A stretch of DNA of 64,000 nt from Pomphorhynchus laevis (GCA_012934845.2 WNNJ02001288.1:124001-188000); one strand, 5' to 3'; positions 33,984 through 45,655 are shown, counted from the stretch's first letter. Numbers and translations: made by a program. Notes: generated from the sequence alone by a model not told the origin.

Positions 33984-35700
33984 ATTAAAAATCTTTATTT
34001 CAATGTACAAAATTTTCAGAAATCACCTTTAACCAGAAATTAACAAAATGACTCATTTTAAAATATTGAGATTTTATATACAAATAAAACTATCGCAGTT
34101 GATGTCCATAATTTACTTTCTAACTGTTAAGATGACCAGTTTATGTTTCCAGTTACAATCAAAATGATACATGCTGGGAAACATGCTTTGCGAATGTCAA
34201 ATAAAACAAACATAGTTCTTATCTATTTGTTATGTTATTGAACACTAAAAGTCTTGCTCAAATTTATTTACGACTACATATGTCGTGAATGACCACAACT
34301 CGGCTCTTTAATAAAATTTGCTTAGCGGAAATAATTAATTATTTCTGTTAATAGTTAATCATTATATAGAATAATTAAATAAGTATGAAAATAGTTACAT
34401 ATTAAAAACTATAGAAAATTTTTATTTAATATTTAACTTTTTATTTTAAATTATGTATCAAATTAATTAATTTTAATTTTTAATTTTATTTTTTTAATAA
34501 ATTTTAATTAATAATTAAATGATTTTTTATATTGCACTGATAGCTGTCACCGTCATAAGGTAATAAACAAAATCCTTACAAAACGAAAAATTAAAGCTTG
34601 TTAATGAATTACATTTCATTAAACCATATGTTAATGATATTTTAATAGTGAATATATAACAATATATTTGCTACAGTATTTAGAAAAACAAAATATAAAA
34701 AAAATAGAAATAAAGAATGATTTTTGAGTTTTATTAAGTTTTATTAATACTGTTTTATTTACATGAGTCAGCAAACTTTTTGCATACTATAAAATGTTGC
34801 TACAATAAATTTGAAGGGAACGACATATCATCTTCTATCAATTGAAGATGCATATCATTTCATAGTATTCTTTTTGTTACATTATAATTATATATATTAA
34901 ATAATTATATTCTAAATTCAATATAACGAGAAATCTATTATCTAGAATTACTTTGATGAAATGTGGCCATTTACATTAAGAAATTAGAAACTGGTGAGCA
35001 GTCTTGTTTGTTTACTAGCTTTTAAAAATGGTAATATAATTTTATAAAACTTTTGATATTTTGTTTCAGGAATCATAATTTTTGTACCTAATTTTTAAAA
35101 TTATACAAGAATAAGTAGGAAAGCAGAAACCGACAAGACAGAAGACACTTTCGATAGGCAATTTTGTGAAATTGCTTATACTTTAGATCGATTTTATTTT
35201 CTGTTCGTATCATTAAAATATTACAAAAAAGGAATATAATTTATGATTAATGGTATTATAACTTCATCATTTTACACGTTCTATATTTGATGTACGTTTG
35301 GCATTTTTGTTTCAAGATTTTTGTCATTTTTTTTGTACGCAGCTTTAGTAATATTAAAAAAGTAAAGGAGTTTGATAAAGAAAAATAATTAAGGAAACAA
35401 AAATATAAAAAAATTATGAATTTTTCTATAATGAAAATATATATAATTCAATGTTTGCTTGTTTTGAAATAATTGAAAGATGAATTATTTCAGATTCGTT
35501 CAACAATTTTATTTTGTTTTTCCAATATCAATTCATTTTGTTCAAATGAATTTCCTAATATTCCTTTATATCTGTTAAATTTAAAATTATGAAAAACTTT
35601 AGAAATTCGAAAGAATTGATATTTTGAATACGTAGTCTATTAGTTTGCTCTAACAATTATTTAGCAGTAAAAAGAAAGCGTTGAAAATACTAAACAGATT
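33984..35700. other. Intergenic AT-rich DNA; possible polyadenylation signal for the calcium channel gene
   Basis: AATAAA at about 34,083-34,088, 100 bp after the stop, is the best nearby polyadenylation signal for the plus-strand gene. The rest shows no genes or recognisable repeats. Confidence 0.4.
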
Positions 35701-35775
35701 ATGGGAATTAACGAGTATAAAAAATCTAACAGCGGAATTTAATTTATTTTAAAATTAATAAAATATTAATCAACT

Positions 35776-36936
35776 TTAGTGACAATTGTTACAGTTAGGA
35801 TGGCATCTTTTCATACTAGAACATTTACATCCACCACTTGAATCTCCTGGTCCTTTTGGACCCCATCTAGGTCCCTTTGTGGCCCAGCATAACTGAAGTT
35901 TGCACATTGTACAAACAAGCGCATCGCATCCCGCTACTTTCTCAATCAAGACCTTGCACCTAGGGCATAACATTGCTAAGCCGTTGTTAATTCGCTGTTC
36001 AGCATCTTTTACAGTAGCCTGCCAACATTTTCTATCACGAAGACTTTCCATTGAAGATTTATACTGACTACATGTCTTACCTTCATGTTGGGCTTTACAT
36101 GCAACGCAATTTACTTTGTTACACTGAAGACATTTAAAATTTAATCCTTCCTTAATGTCACCGTCATAGATCACCATTCCAGGGCAATTAACGGAAAAGC
36201 ATTGGAGCCTTGATTGTCCCGGAAGTAATTCTGCTTTCATAACACTTAAGCGATGCAGTCTAGCCATGACTTCGGGTGTACATATTGCTCTTAGCTCACA
36301 TTCTGTAATTGAGCCTGAGCAGTTTTGTATCGGACATTTGATATCCGGTTCTGTAGAATTGCTGGCATATTCTTTTAAACACTGTTCGCAAACTTCATGT
36401 AAGCATGATCTTAAACGTATTCCTCTATTACTTTTAAATACGTTTGCTTCAATGTCTTCAAAGCAAATCGGGCACGATATTCTATTCGAGCAAATTACGA
36501 TACTTTGAGTGTATGCATTTGTTAGTGCTTTCATGGTGTCGGAATTCAGTATATCCGCGGGAATTATATTGGCACTAGTTAACATGGTTACATTCTTTGA
36601 ATCATTCTGCAGTGCATGTTCAACACTAATATGGTGTAAGCGATCAATGATATCTTTTGAACTGACTGCAAGTATTTCTGATTCTAAAATCGGAAATGAA
36701 CACTCCGGAAGAGGGCATAAAATTTCCGGGTTCTTTGTTTCCCCTACAATATGATGAAATAGGCAATTTCGACAAATTTCATGAAGACATGATTTCAATC
36801 TAATTCCAGGTTTGTCACTAAAAGGCCCGTTAGTTGAATGCGATAAACAAAGCGGGCATTTGATTGCCGTTTCGCAGTATACGATAAGTTTTTGACTATA
36901 TTCTTCTATCTTCTTTAGAAAATCAATTGACGACAT
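35776..36936 (-). CDS. RBCK1-like: HOIL-1-like RBR E3 ubiquitin ligase with duplicated RING1
   Basis: Intronless 386-residue protein. RBR ligases take ubiquitin from an E2 on RING1 and pass it through a catalytic cysteine in RING2; HOIL-1 belongs to the LUBAC complex in animals studied. Domains: RING (C27, C30, C50, H52, C55, C58, C74, C79), a second very similar RING (C155, C158, C178, H180, C183, C186, C201, C206), IBR (C246, C251, C269, C272, C277, C280, H284, C289), RING2 (C324, C327 onward) with GCDALVCTMC, whose C342 matches the HOIL-1 catalytic cysteine. The end, WATKGPRWGPKGPGDSSGGC to NCNNCH, is the HOIL-1 signature. UBL and NZF domains of vertebrate HOIL-1 are absent. Both RINGs share GIRL[KR]SCLHE[IV]C, indicating internal duplication. 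The frame is intact, so it is probably functional. A retrocopy origin is possible because there are no introns. Confidence 0.85.
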   Translation of the reverse strand: MSSIDFLKKIEEYSQKLIVYCETAIKCPLCLSHSTNGPFSDKPGIRLKSCLHEICRNCLFHHIVGETKNPEILCPLPECSFPILESEILAVSSKDIIDRLHHISVEHALQNDSKNVTMLTSANIIPADILNSDTMKALTNAYTQSIVICSNRISCPICFEDIEANVFKSNRGIRLRSCLHEVCEQCLKEYASNSTEPDIKCPIQNCSGSITECELRAICTPEVMARLHRLSVMKAELLPGQSRLQCFSVNCPGMVIYDGDIKEGLNFKCLQCNKVNCVACKAQHEGKTCSQYKSSMESLRDRKCWQATVKDAEQRINNGLAMLCPRCKVLIEKVAGCDALVCTMCKLQLCWATKGPRWGPKGPGDSSGGCKCSSMKRCHPNCNNCH

Positions 36937-37079
36937 ATTATAGAATGATTAAGATTCTAAATTGAGATTCAATATTACTGTAATATCTAATATTACATTT
37001 CTCGTACAAGTTAGAGCATTGAAATTTCATGTGATTAATCTTGATAAATCGTATCTTAAATGCTCTCTAACATAATTAA

Positions 37080-37335
37080 TAAAATATTTAGAATTATTGA
37101 GCTGGATCAAAGAAAAGTGGAAAGCTTTTTATATTTCGCTAACCTCTGCTAGCATCTTCAGAAAATTACAATTTAAGTAAAATATTTTTTTATGTAAAAA
37201 AATAAAAATATTTTCTTTGTAAAAAAATTCAAAACGATCGCTGCCATGTTCTTTGAGCAGGTGCTGCTTAAATTAGCGATAAACAGCAGCTTTCAGTGTT
37301 GTTTGAATTGAGACACGATATCTGCAACTTTGAAG
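37080..37335 (-). repeat. Penelope pLTR with hammerhead-like core
   Basis: Minus strand 37,134-37,161 reads CTGAAGATGCTAGCAGAGG then TTAGCGAAA: an intact CUGANGA, stem II GCTAGC/GTTAGC with an AGAG loop, and GAAA. The sequence is homologous, inverted, to the interior of the 1,231-bp tandem units downstream (for example 39,690-39,910). Confidence 0.55.
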
Positions 37336-37345
37336 GTACACAAAA

Positions 37346-37573
37346 TTGAAAAAGAAATCAAAATATGATAATGATGGAGTTGTTTATAAAATTTCTTGGT
37401 TAGAATGCGATAAAATATATGTGGATCGAACAGGCCAATCATTAGCTACTAGATTAAAACAACACAAACACACACTCAAAAAGGGCCTAAGTAGCGCTAT
37501 TGTAGGCCATAGTTTAAATTATAATCACAATATTGACTATAATACTGTTATAGTCAATATTATACATTATTAA
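37346..37573 (+). pseudogene. GIY-YIG endonuclease fragment of a canonical Penelope element
   Basis: 75 codons: GVVYKISWLECDKIYVDRTG, LATRLKQHKHTLKKG, IVGHSLNYNHNIDY. YVD replaces the YIG/YVG box glycine, so it is inactive. It directly abuts an inverted pLTR on its left and a Naiad tail on its right. The TA at about 37,555 is the unoccupied form of a site that is occupied in the tandem units. Confidence 0.75.
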
Positions 37574-37658
37574 ATCAGCTAACTGAGTCTACGTATTTAA
37601 TATGATTATAAAATAAACAAAACATAATAATGCTATATCAAAATTTAATAATTAAATA

Positions 37659-38822
37659 CAGAGTATTTCATTATTATAGACCCCTTTTTGCATTATTATA
37701 GACCCCTATTTGCATTATTATAGACCCCTATTTGCATTATTATAGAACCCTTTTTGCATTATTATGTACCCCTATTTGCATTATTATAGACCCCTTTTTG
37801 CATTATTATAGACCCCTTTTTGCATTATTATAGACCCCTTTTTGCATTATTATAGACCCCTTTTTGCATTATTATAGACCCCTATTTGCATTATTATAGA
37901 ACCCTATTTGCATTATTATAGAACCCTTTCTGCATTATTATGGACCCCTATTTGCATTATTATAGAACATATTTAAATAAAAATTTTACCCAAGAATGAA
38001 TTCTCAAAATTCAGAACCCAGTAGAGAACATGAAGAAAAAACACGCAAAAAGAGACAAGTGATTACCAGAAACATTATAGAATGTTTTCTCAATCAGCAG
38101 GGAAAGGACTTAACCTTTAAGGACATGTCTTCTATATTAAACCTATCAAAAAGTACAGTAAAAAGGTTATATAAGAAATATCTCAATGGGGATTTTGTTG
38201 ATTTAACAAATTTTAAAACTGCTGGAGAGAAAAAAACATTGAACTTGAAACATTTGTCGTTTGAGAAAAGCATTTTATCTACAGAGATAGCTTCTAACCC
38301 ATGCGCAAGTTTAAAAACACTGGCATCTACTCTTTCTTCATACAATGCTTTAGGTTCCTATTCCATTTCAACCGTCTCAAGAATCATAAAGAAAATGAAT
38401 TACACAAGGAAGACGCTGACCATAGTTACAAATGATAACTTCATAATGACTGGATACTTTGAACATATGAGAAGATGGGTTTTACAAGCAATTGTACATG
38501 CTGATTTTATTTAAATTAAATACCTTTTTAAATTTTTAGTTTTAAAATTATATTATGGTTATTCGTAAAAAATAACATGAACCAAAGCAACCTGAAGGAG
38601 GAGTCTATAATAATGCAAATAGGGGTCTATAATAATGCAAATAGGGGTCTATAATAATGCAAAAAGGGGTCTATAATAATGCAAATAGGGGTCCATAATA
38701 ATGTAAAAAGGGTTCTACAATAATGCAAATAGGGGTCTAGAATAATGCAAATAGGGGTCTATAATAATGCAAAAAGGGGTCTATAATAATGCAAAAAGGG
38801 TCTATAATAATGAAATACTCTG
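37659..38822 (+). mobile_element. Mariner/Tc1-type foldback element with 22-bp subterminal repeat arrays
   Basis: The ends are inverted: CAGAGTATTTCATTATTATA on the left and its complement, TATAATAATGAAATACTCTG, on the right, flanked by TA on both sides (37,657-37,658; 38,823-38,824). Each end consists of direct 22-bp units (CATTATTATAGACCCCTWTTTG): about 13.5 on the left (37,669-37,966) and about 10 inverted on the right (38,600-38,812). A Naiad tail at 22,175-22,210 shows the same host sequence with a single TA and no insert. The TA duplication and encoded protein point to the IS630/Tc1/mariner superfamily; the repeat-built arms recall foldback elements. Confidence 0.85.
37996..38514 (+). 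CDS. Helix-turn-helix DNA-binding protein (transposase N-terminus only)
   Basis: 172 codons, intact, between the two repeat arrays. Residues about 18-62 form a first HTH (FKDMSSILNLSKSTVKRLYK); a linker with TAGEKKTLN follows; residues about 95-145 form a second HTH (NPCASLKTLASTLSS ... YSISTVSRIIKKMNYTRK). This is the bipartite DNA-binding layout of Tc1/mariner/IS630 transposases. The frame ends at VHADFI, just where the first catalytic aspartate is expected, so no DDE domain is present. The ORF could bind the 22-bp repeats and act as a repressor or helper-dependent relic; this is inference. Confidence 0.7.
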   Translation: MNSQNSEPSREHEEKTRKKRQVITRNIIECFLNQQGKDLTFKDMSSILNLSKSTVKRLYKKYLNGDFVDLTNFKTAGEKKTLNLKHLSFEKSILSTEIASNPCASLKTLASTLSSYNALGSYSISTVSRIIKKMNYTRKTLTIVTNDNFIMTGYFEHMRRWVLQAIVHADFI

Positions 38823-39149
38823 TAATAAAATTAATAATTGTTTTTTAGATTTTCTATAATTTAAATCAAGTTAAAAAAATGAAATTTAAAATAAACGTTA
38901 TTTTTATGAATTGACAAATGAATAACAGACGTTGTATCAGAATAAGAATTAGAGGTCATCAGGAGGAACTGCTATGCTATCAGGTTTCGGCCCCTAACTC
39001 CTCTACCCAACATAGCAGCGGGGCCAAATACATGCTAATGATGTATTTCCTCTGAAATAACTATCTAGTATCTTATTCTAATACAAAGTATATTATTTAT
39101 TATCCATCCATAAAAATTTGCCACTTAAGAGTTTAAATTTATTCTTTAT

Positions 39150-39266
39150 ATTATATTATAATATATTATATTATAATACAATATATTATATATTATATAT
39201 TATAATATAATATATTATATTATAATATATTATATGTTATAATATATGTTATATATGTTATATTAT
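39150..39266. repeat. AT microsatellite
   Basis: Almost pure TATTATAATATA-type sequence between the Naiad 3' end and the tandem array; similar runs lie inside each tandem unit. Confidence 0.8.
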
Positions 39267-42200
39267 ATGTTATATATTATATTATATTTTATATATTATA
39301 TGTTATATATGTTATAATATATTATATTATATTATAATATATTATATGTTATAATATATGTTATAATATATATATTATATGTTATAATACTAGCAAAAGA
39401 AACCAATTGTTTAAATAGAAAAATTCTTAAAAATAATAGAACAATGCAGAATAATAAACCTGATGTAACGTTAAATATTTTGTAAATATTTTGTATACGA
39501 TTCTTTAGATTAAATAATCTTTTCTATTTTTATTTTTAAACTTTATTTAATTTTTCTACTAATTTTAATTATTATTTTTTATATATTTTTTAACTTTTTA
39601 AAATTATTTATTTCGAATTAAAATATTTGTGATTATTTGTGCTTTGTTTCTAAACTATTTTGAATCATCATTCTTTATTATATTTTCAAAAGTTGTCGAA
39701 ATCGTGTCAAAAATTCAAACAGCAGTGAAAGCAGCTTTTTATCGCTAATAATAGCAGCACCTGTCCAAATCAAATGACGGCGATCGTTTTGATTTTTTTA
39801 TATGTAAGCATTTACATTTTGAAAACCATTGTAATTTTCTGAAGATACGAACAGAGGTTAGCGGAATATTAATATAAAAATTCATTTCTTTAATCCAGCA
39901 CCAACAATTCTTTATCAAAAATGGATTATTATCAAATATTTTTAATAAAACATTTCATAAATTTCATAAATATATTTTTTTAATTTCATAAATTTAAAAA
40001 TTAAACAATCTTTCAAAATAAATTATGATCAATTATTTATCACAATGTAACTTATGAAATTTACATGTCCGTTATATATAAACAAAATCTTAAAACTACA
40101 TATGTAATGCTTTTTTAATCCATCACTCTAACGAATTATTGATTTAATCCTTGGTATTTACCCTGAACTGAAATGTAAATTTTTAATGGATGCAGTTAAG
40201 TATTTAAATAGAGATATGGCATTATGACTGAATAAACAATTATTTTTAACATTGTACTTTATATTATAAATATACAATTAATAAACAATTATACTTTATA
40301 TAATAAAAAAAAGTGATCTATAATAATGGGAAAAGTGATCTATAATAATGGGAAAAGTGATCTATAATAATGGGAAAAGTGATCTATAATAATGGGAAAA
40401 GTGATCTATAATAATGAAAACCTCTGTAGTCAATATTATACATTATTAAATCAGCTAACTGAGTCTACGTATTTAATATGATTATAAAATAAACATTATG
40501 TTATATATTATATTATATTTTATATATTATATGTTATATATGTTATAATATATTATATTATATTATAATATATTATATGTTATAATATATGTTATAATAT
40601 ATATATTATATGTTATAATACTAGCAAAAGAAACCAATTGTTTAAATAGAAAAATTCTTAAAAATAATTGAACAATGCAGAATAATAAACCTGATGTAAG
40701 GTTAAATATTTTGTAAATATTTTGTATACGATTCTTTAGATTAAATAATCTTTTCTATTTTTATTTTTAAACTTTATTTAATTTTTCTACTAATTTTAAT
40801 TATTATTTTTTATATATTTTTTAACTTTTTAAAATTATTTATTTCGAATTAAAATATTTGTGATTATTTGTGCTTTGTTTCTAAACTATTTTGAATCATC
40901 ATTCTTTATTATATTTTCAAAAGTTGTCGAAATCGTGTCAAAAATTCAAACAGCAGTGAAAGCAGCTTTTTATCGCTAATAATAGCAGCACCTGTCCAAA
41001 TCAAATGACGGCGATCGTTTTGATTTTTTTATATGTAAGCATTTACATTTTGAAAACCATTGTAATTTTCTGAAGATACTAACAGAGGTTAGCGGAATAT
41101 TAATATAAAAATTCATTTCTTTAATCCAGCACCAACAATTCTTTATCAAAAATGGATTATTATCAAATATTTTTAATAAAACATTTCATAAATTTCATAA
41201 ATATATTTTTTTAATTTCATAAATTTAAAAATTAAACAATCTTTCAAAATAAATTATGATCAATTATTTATCACAATGTAACTTATGAAATTTACATGTC
41301 CGTTATATATAAACAAAATCTTAAAACTACATATGTAATGCTTTTTTAATCCATCACTCTAACGAATTATTGATTTAATCCTTGGTATTTACCCTGAACT
41401 GAAATGTAAATTTTTAATGGATGCAGTTAAGTATTTAAATAGAGATATGGCATTATGACTGAATAAACAATTATTTTTAACATTGTACTTTATATTATAA
41501 ATATACAATTAATAAACAATTATACTTTATATAATAAAAAAAAGTGATCTATAATAATGGGAAAAGTGATCTATAATAATGGGAAAAGTGATCTATAATA
41601 ATGGGAAAAGTGATCTATAATAATGGGAAAAGTGATCTATAATAATGAAAACCTCTGTAGTCAATATTATACATTATTAAATCAGCTAACTGAGTCTACG
41701 TATTTAATATGATTATAAAATAAACATTATGTTATATATTATATTATATTTTATATATTATATGTTATATATGTTATAATATATTATATTATATTATAAT
41801 ATATTATATGTTATAATATATGTTATAATATATATATTATATGTTATAATACTAGCAAAAGAAACCAATTGTTTAAATAGAAAAATTCTTAAAAATAATT
41901 GAACAATGCAGAATAATAAACCTGATGTAACGTTAAATATTTTGTAAATATTTTGTATACGATTCTTTAGATTAAATAATCTTTTCTATTTTTATTTTTA
42001 AACTTTATTTAATTTTTCTACTAATTTTAATTATTATTTTTTATATATTTTTTAACTTTTTAAAATTATTTATTTCGAATTAAAATATTTGTGATTATTT
42101 GTGCTTTGTTTCTAAACTATTTTGAATCATCATTCTTTATTATATTTTCAAAAGTTGTCGAAATCGTGTCAAAAATTCAAACAGCAGTGAAAGCAGCTTT

Positions 42201-42769
42201 TTATCGCTAATAATAGCAGCACCTGTCCAAATCAAATGACGGCGATCGTTTTGATTTTTTTATATGTAAGCATTTACATTTTGAAAACCATTGTAATTTT
42301 CTGAAGATACTAACAGAGGTTAGCGGAATATTAATATAAAAATTCATTTCTTTAATCCAGCACCAACAATTCTTTATCAAAAATGGATTATTATCAAATA
42401 TTTTTAATAAAACATTTCATAAATTTCATAAATATATTTTTTTAATTTCATAAATTTAAAAATTAAACAATCTTTCAAAATAAATTATGATCAATTATTT
42501 ATCACAATGTAACTTATGAAATTTACATGTCCGTTATATATAAACAAAATCTTAAAACTACATATGTAATGCTTTTTTAATCCATCACTCTAACGAATTA
42601 TTGATTTAATCCTTGGTATTTACCCTGAACTGAAATGTAAATTTTTAATGGATGCAGTTAAGTATTTAAATAGAGATATGGCATTATGACTGAATAAACA
42701 ATTATTTTTAACATTGTACTTTATATTATAAATATACAATTAATAAACAATTATACTTTATATAATAAA
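39267..42769 (+). repeat. 1,231-bp macrosatellite, three near-identical tandem copies
   Basis: Copies 39,267-40,497, 40,498-41,728 and 41,729-42,769 (the last truncated). The landmark TAGCAAAAGA recurs at 39,391, 40,622 and 41,853, exactly 1,231 apart, and I see only a handful of substitutions. Each unit contains a Penelope pLTR with a hammerhead-like core (39,839; 41,070; 42,301). Copies 1 and 2 also contain a 22-bp array (GTGATCTATAATAATGGGAA type, five units, 40,310-40,432 and 41,541-41,663) ending CTCTG-TA, then a bit of Penelope endonuclease sequence and a Naiad tail end. No genes. Confidence 0.9.
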
Positions 42770-43407
42770 TATACACCGCTTTAATTGATATATAAATATC
42801 GTATAATATTATATATTTTTTAAATATATTATTCTTATAATATAATTATTATATTTAAATTATAAGGTTATTTTTTAAACTTAAAAATATTTATAAAAAG
42901 AAAATAGTAAAAGTATAATATTAGATTATAATATCATAATATTATTACATGTAATATTATATTATAATATTACGTATAATATTATATGATTATTTTATAT
43001 ACTAAATATGATTTGGTATTTTTATTGTATATGTAGAAATCACATTGTGCGTGTTCTAGACAAAATTAAGGAAACAGTTTAATAGTTTAAAAATTAGTAT
43101 AAGAATTTTTTGCCAACAAAACAGCAATCAAGAATTAAATATAAGAAAAATATCAAATATTATAAATAATAAAATATTATGTAATTATTATATAATTATG
43201 AATAAAATAATTAACTTCACAATATAGATAATTTCAACAATATAATGTATAATATGATTATATATAATTCCAACAATATACGACTGCTTGCTGAGAATTA
43301 CGACTACCTGCTGAGATCCACTTTAAAATATGATATCATCTACATGTTCAGTTCCCTGAAAGTTATGATAATATTCAAATACGTTTTAGTGTCACCAACC
43401 CAAGCTA
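42770..43407. other. AT-rich DNA without identified features
   Basis: Mostly TATTATAATATTA-type sequence; short ORFs only. Confidence 0.5.
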
Positions 43408-45655
43408 AACTGACCAAGCTTAGACTTATTATCAGTGGGCACCGACGAAATATGATGTTAATCCCGGATTCACATTGTGGTGGCAACAATTTGATAGCAT
43501 GAAACAATTAAATTATACACGCAAATTACATTTACAAAATTGTATATAATAATACATCCGAACACAATTTAAAGTAATAATTTTTGTATAAAAATGTATT
43601 AATTCAAGTTATCAATTTTGTGATCTCAGGACAAAACACTAACAATTTAGTCACGATACTCTAAAAGTTTCGGTTAAATAAAAAGCTTTCGGGTTGATTT
43701 AAAGTATAAAATTTTCAATTTCTACCTGTTTAATTCGCATCAAAACTTTAATTCTTTGATTTTATTAAAAGTCTAGTATTAAGGGTACTGATTTCTAAAT
43801 ATGATTGAAATTATATTAACTAAGAAAATATTGTAAATGGCATTTAGCAATTTCTTATGTGGCAAAATTCATTTTATTCAGTTTCTGATTTAAAAAAGAG
43901 AATGTAGATATTATAAAACGGTCATATTATACCATAATAAAAACTATATTATGACGAAAATGCTTTTATATATAAAATGAAAATGCTCTACAGCCCGATC
44001 CAACAGCGAGCCTGTGTTGCCCTCTTGTTGATAAAAGCAGTAAAACAATAATATTCATACTAGTTAATTATTCAGTCATTTTCAGTTGGTATTATTATAG
44101 AATTTAAAAGTCTAAAAATACGGAATGTAATTGGTTAATAACCAACAATGTTCGTTCACCACAAAACTCAATATCATCGGAAATAAATTGACGATTGAAC
44201 ACACAAATTAGTAATCAGTAAAAAATCGTAATTTCATCTTTATTCGCATGATGTATAAACAATCCGTGCTAAAATCTTTATTGATTCACATTTACAATTT
44301 ATAGATTTAAAAATTATAACGCGCAATTTAAAATATAAAATAAAAATGTCTTATAACTAATTATATAATAAAATTAGTTCAAAGTTCTGACAATAATAAA
44401 CTGATTACAATTGAATTATCCTTGATAATAGTGTATCCACATGCCACCGAAATATTTGATTAAAATTGTATAAATAATCATCTCTTCGCCTAACAATGTA
44501 ATAAAATGAAACCCTTAAAATAAATTTAAGCCATTTGAGCCAGACAGAACCGAGTTATCAATATAGAATATCTATTTAGCAGAATGTGAGATAGTTTGAT
44601 GCCATATATCTTTAGCCAAGCAGATTGTTTTTATGATCACATCTACATTTAAGTTTAGTTTAACTTGATTTATTTTACATTATTGTTTCACTTTAGTAAA
44701 GAATTTTTTGCCACCCGACAGACACTTGGAATTTTATCCTCTGAAATAAGAATCAGCATTTTATATATAAAAGCATATCTTTGTTTAGAACTTCAAAAAT
44801 CAAATGACTTACATAGGTTAACAGAATACTATTTGATATTTCAATCCTTTAGTCGTTTGTCGGTGCTAAATGACTGTATTTATTTGGCAAAATATGTACA
44901 ACACAATCATTACGGAAACACTACTGCCGCAAATTCGATCACCGCCAAAACGATCACAAAGCTGCTTGCAGCAACTGGTATTCTCGCCGTTTCAGATCAT
45001 TTATTCTCTCCCACATGATTTTGCAACACTAACATTCACACCTTATCATCAATCATTGCTTCTATCCCTTTTCATTCAAATTTAGAAAGTTATCTTTGCT
45101 ACCATTCAAAAATGTTTTAATGTTAACTACCACATATTAATTAGTGCTAACTGCTAGTACCTTACATATTCTAAATGACCAAGCTTAGTCTTATTATCAG
45201 TGGGCAACAACGAAATATGATGTTAATCCCGGATTCACATTGTGGTGGCAACAATTTGATAGCATGAAACAATTGAATTATACACGCAAACTACATTTAC
45301 AAAATTGTATATAATAATACATCCGAACACAATTTAAAGTAATAATTTTTGTATAAAAACTTATTAATTCAAGTTATCAATTTTGTGATCAGTATAAAAT
45401 TTTCGGTTTTCTACATTTGTAATTCGCATCATAAATTTAATTCTCTTATTTTATGAAAGGTCTAGTATTAAAAGTACTGATTTCTATCTATAATTGAGAT
45501 TATGATATCAACTAAGAAAATATTGTAGATGGCATTTAGCAATTATGCCGTAAAATTATCATTTTGTTTATCATATATAAAATGAAAATGCTCTGCAGCC
45601 CGATCCGACAGCCAGTCTGCGTTGCTTATTTGTGGAATAATGCAGTAAATTATAT
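43408..45655 (+). repeat. Direct repeat pair (43,408-44,050 and 45,172-45,655)
   Basis: Both copies run from TGACCAAGCTTAG through AATCCCGGATTCACATTGTG, a GTCTAGTATTAA block and GAAAATGCTCT[AG]CAGCCCGATCC. The second copy has internal deletions. ORFs spanning them have no recognisable domain. The 1.1 kb between them, with a 117-codon ORF at 44,665-45,018, shows nothing I can identify. It could be a decayed LTR pair or a segmental duplication. Confidence 0.6.

Larger units (their letters stand above)
37575..39150 (-). mobile_element. Naiad 3' end, split by a DNA transposon
   Basis: 37,575-37,658 plus 38,823-39,150 together match the reverse complement of 21,850-22,270, including the terminal signature TCAGCTAACTGAGTCTACGT, the structured motif (38,956-39,055) and the end of the coding region (TTTGCCACTTAAGAGTTTAA). 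The interrupting 1,164 bp is described separately. Confidence 0.85.

Noticed and set aside
37669-38812. CRISPR-like repeat arrays
   Set aside because: The units are contiguous with no unique spacers, inverted at the two ends, in a eukaryotic genome; they are transposon end repeats.
43245-45018. ORFs at 43,245-43,502 and 44,665-45,018 as genes
   Set aside because: No domain, AT-driven composition, and the first overlaps a non-coding direct repeat.
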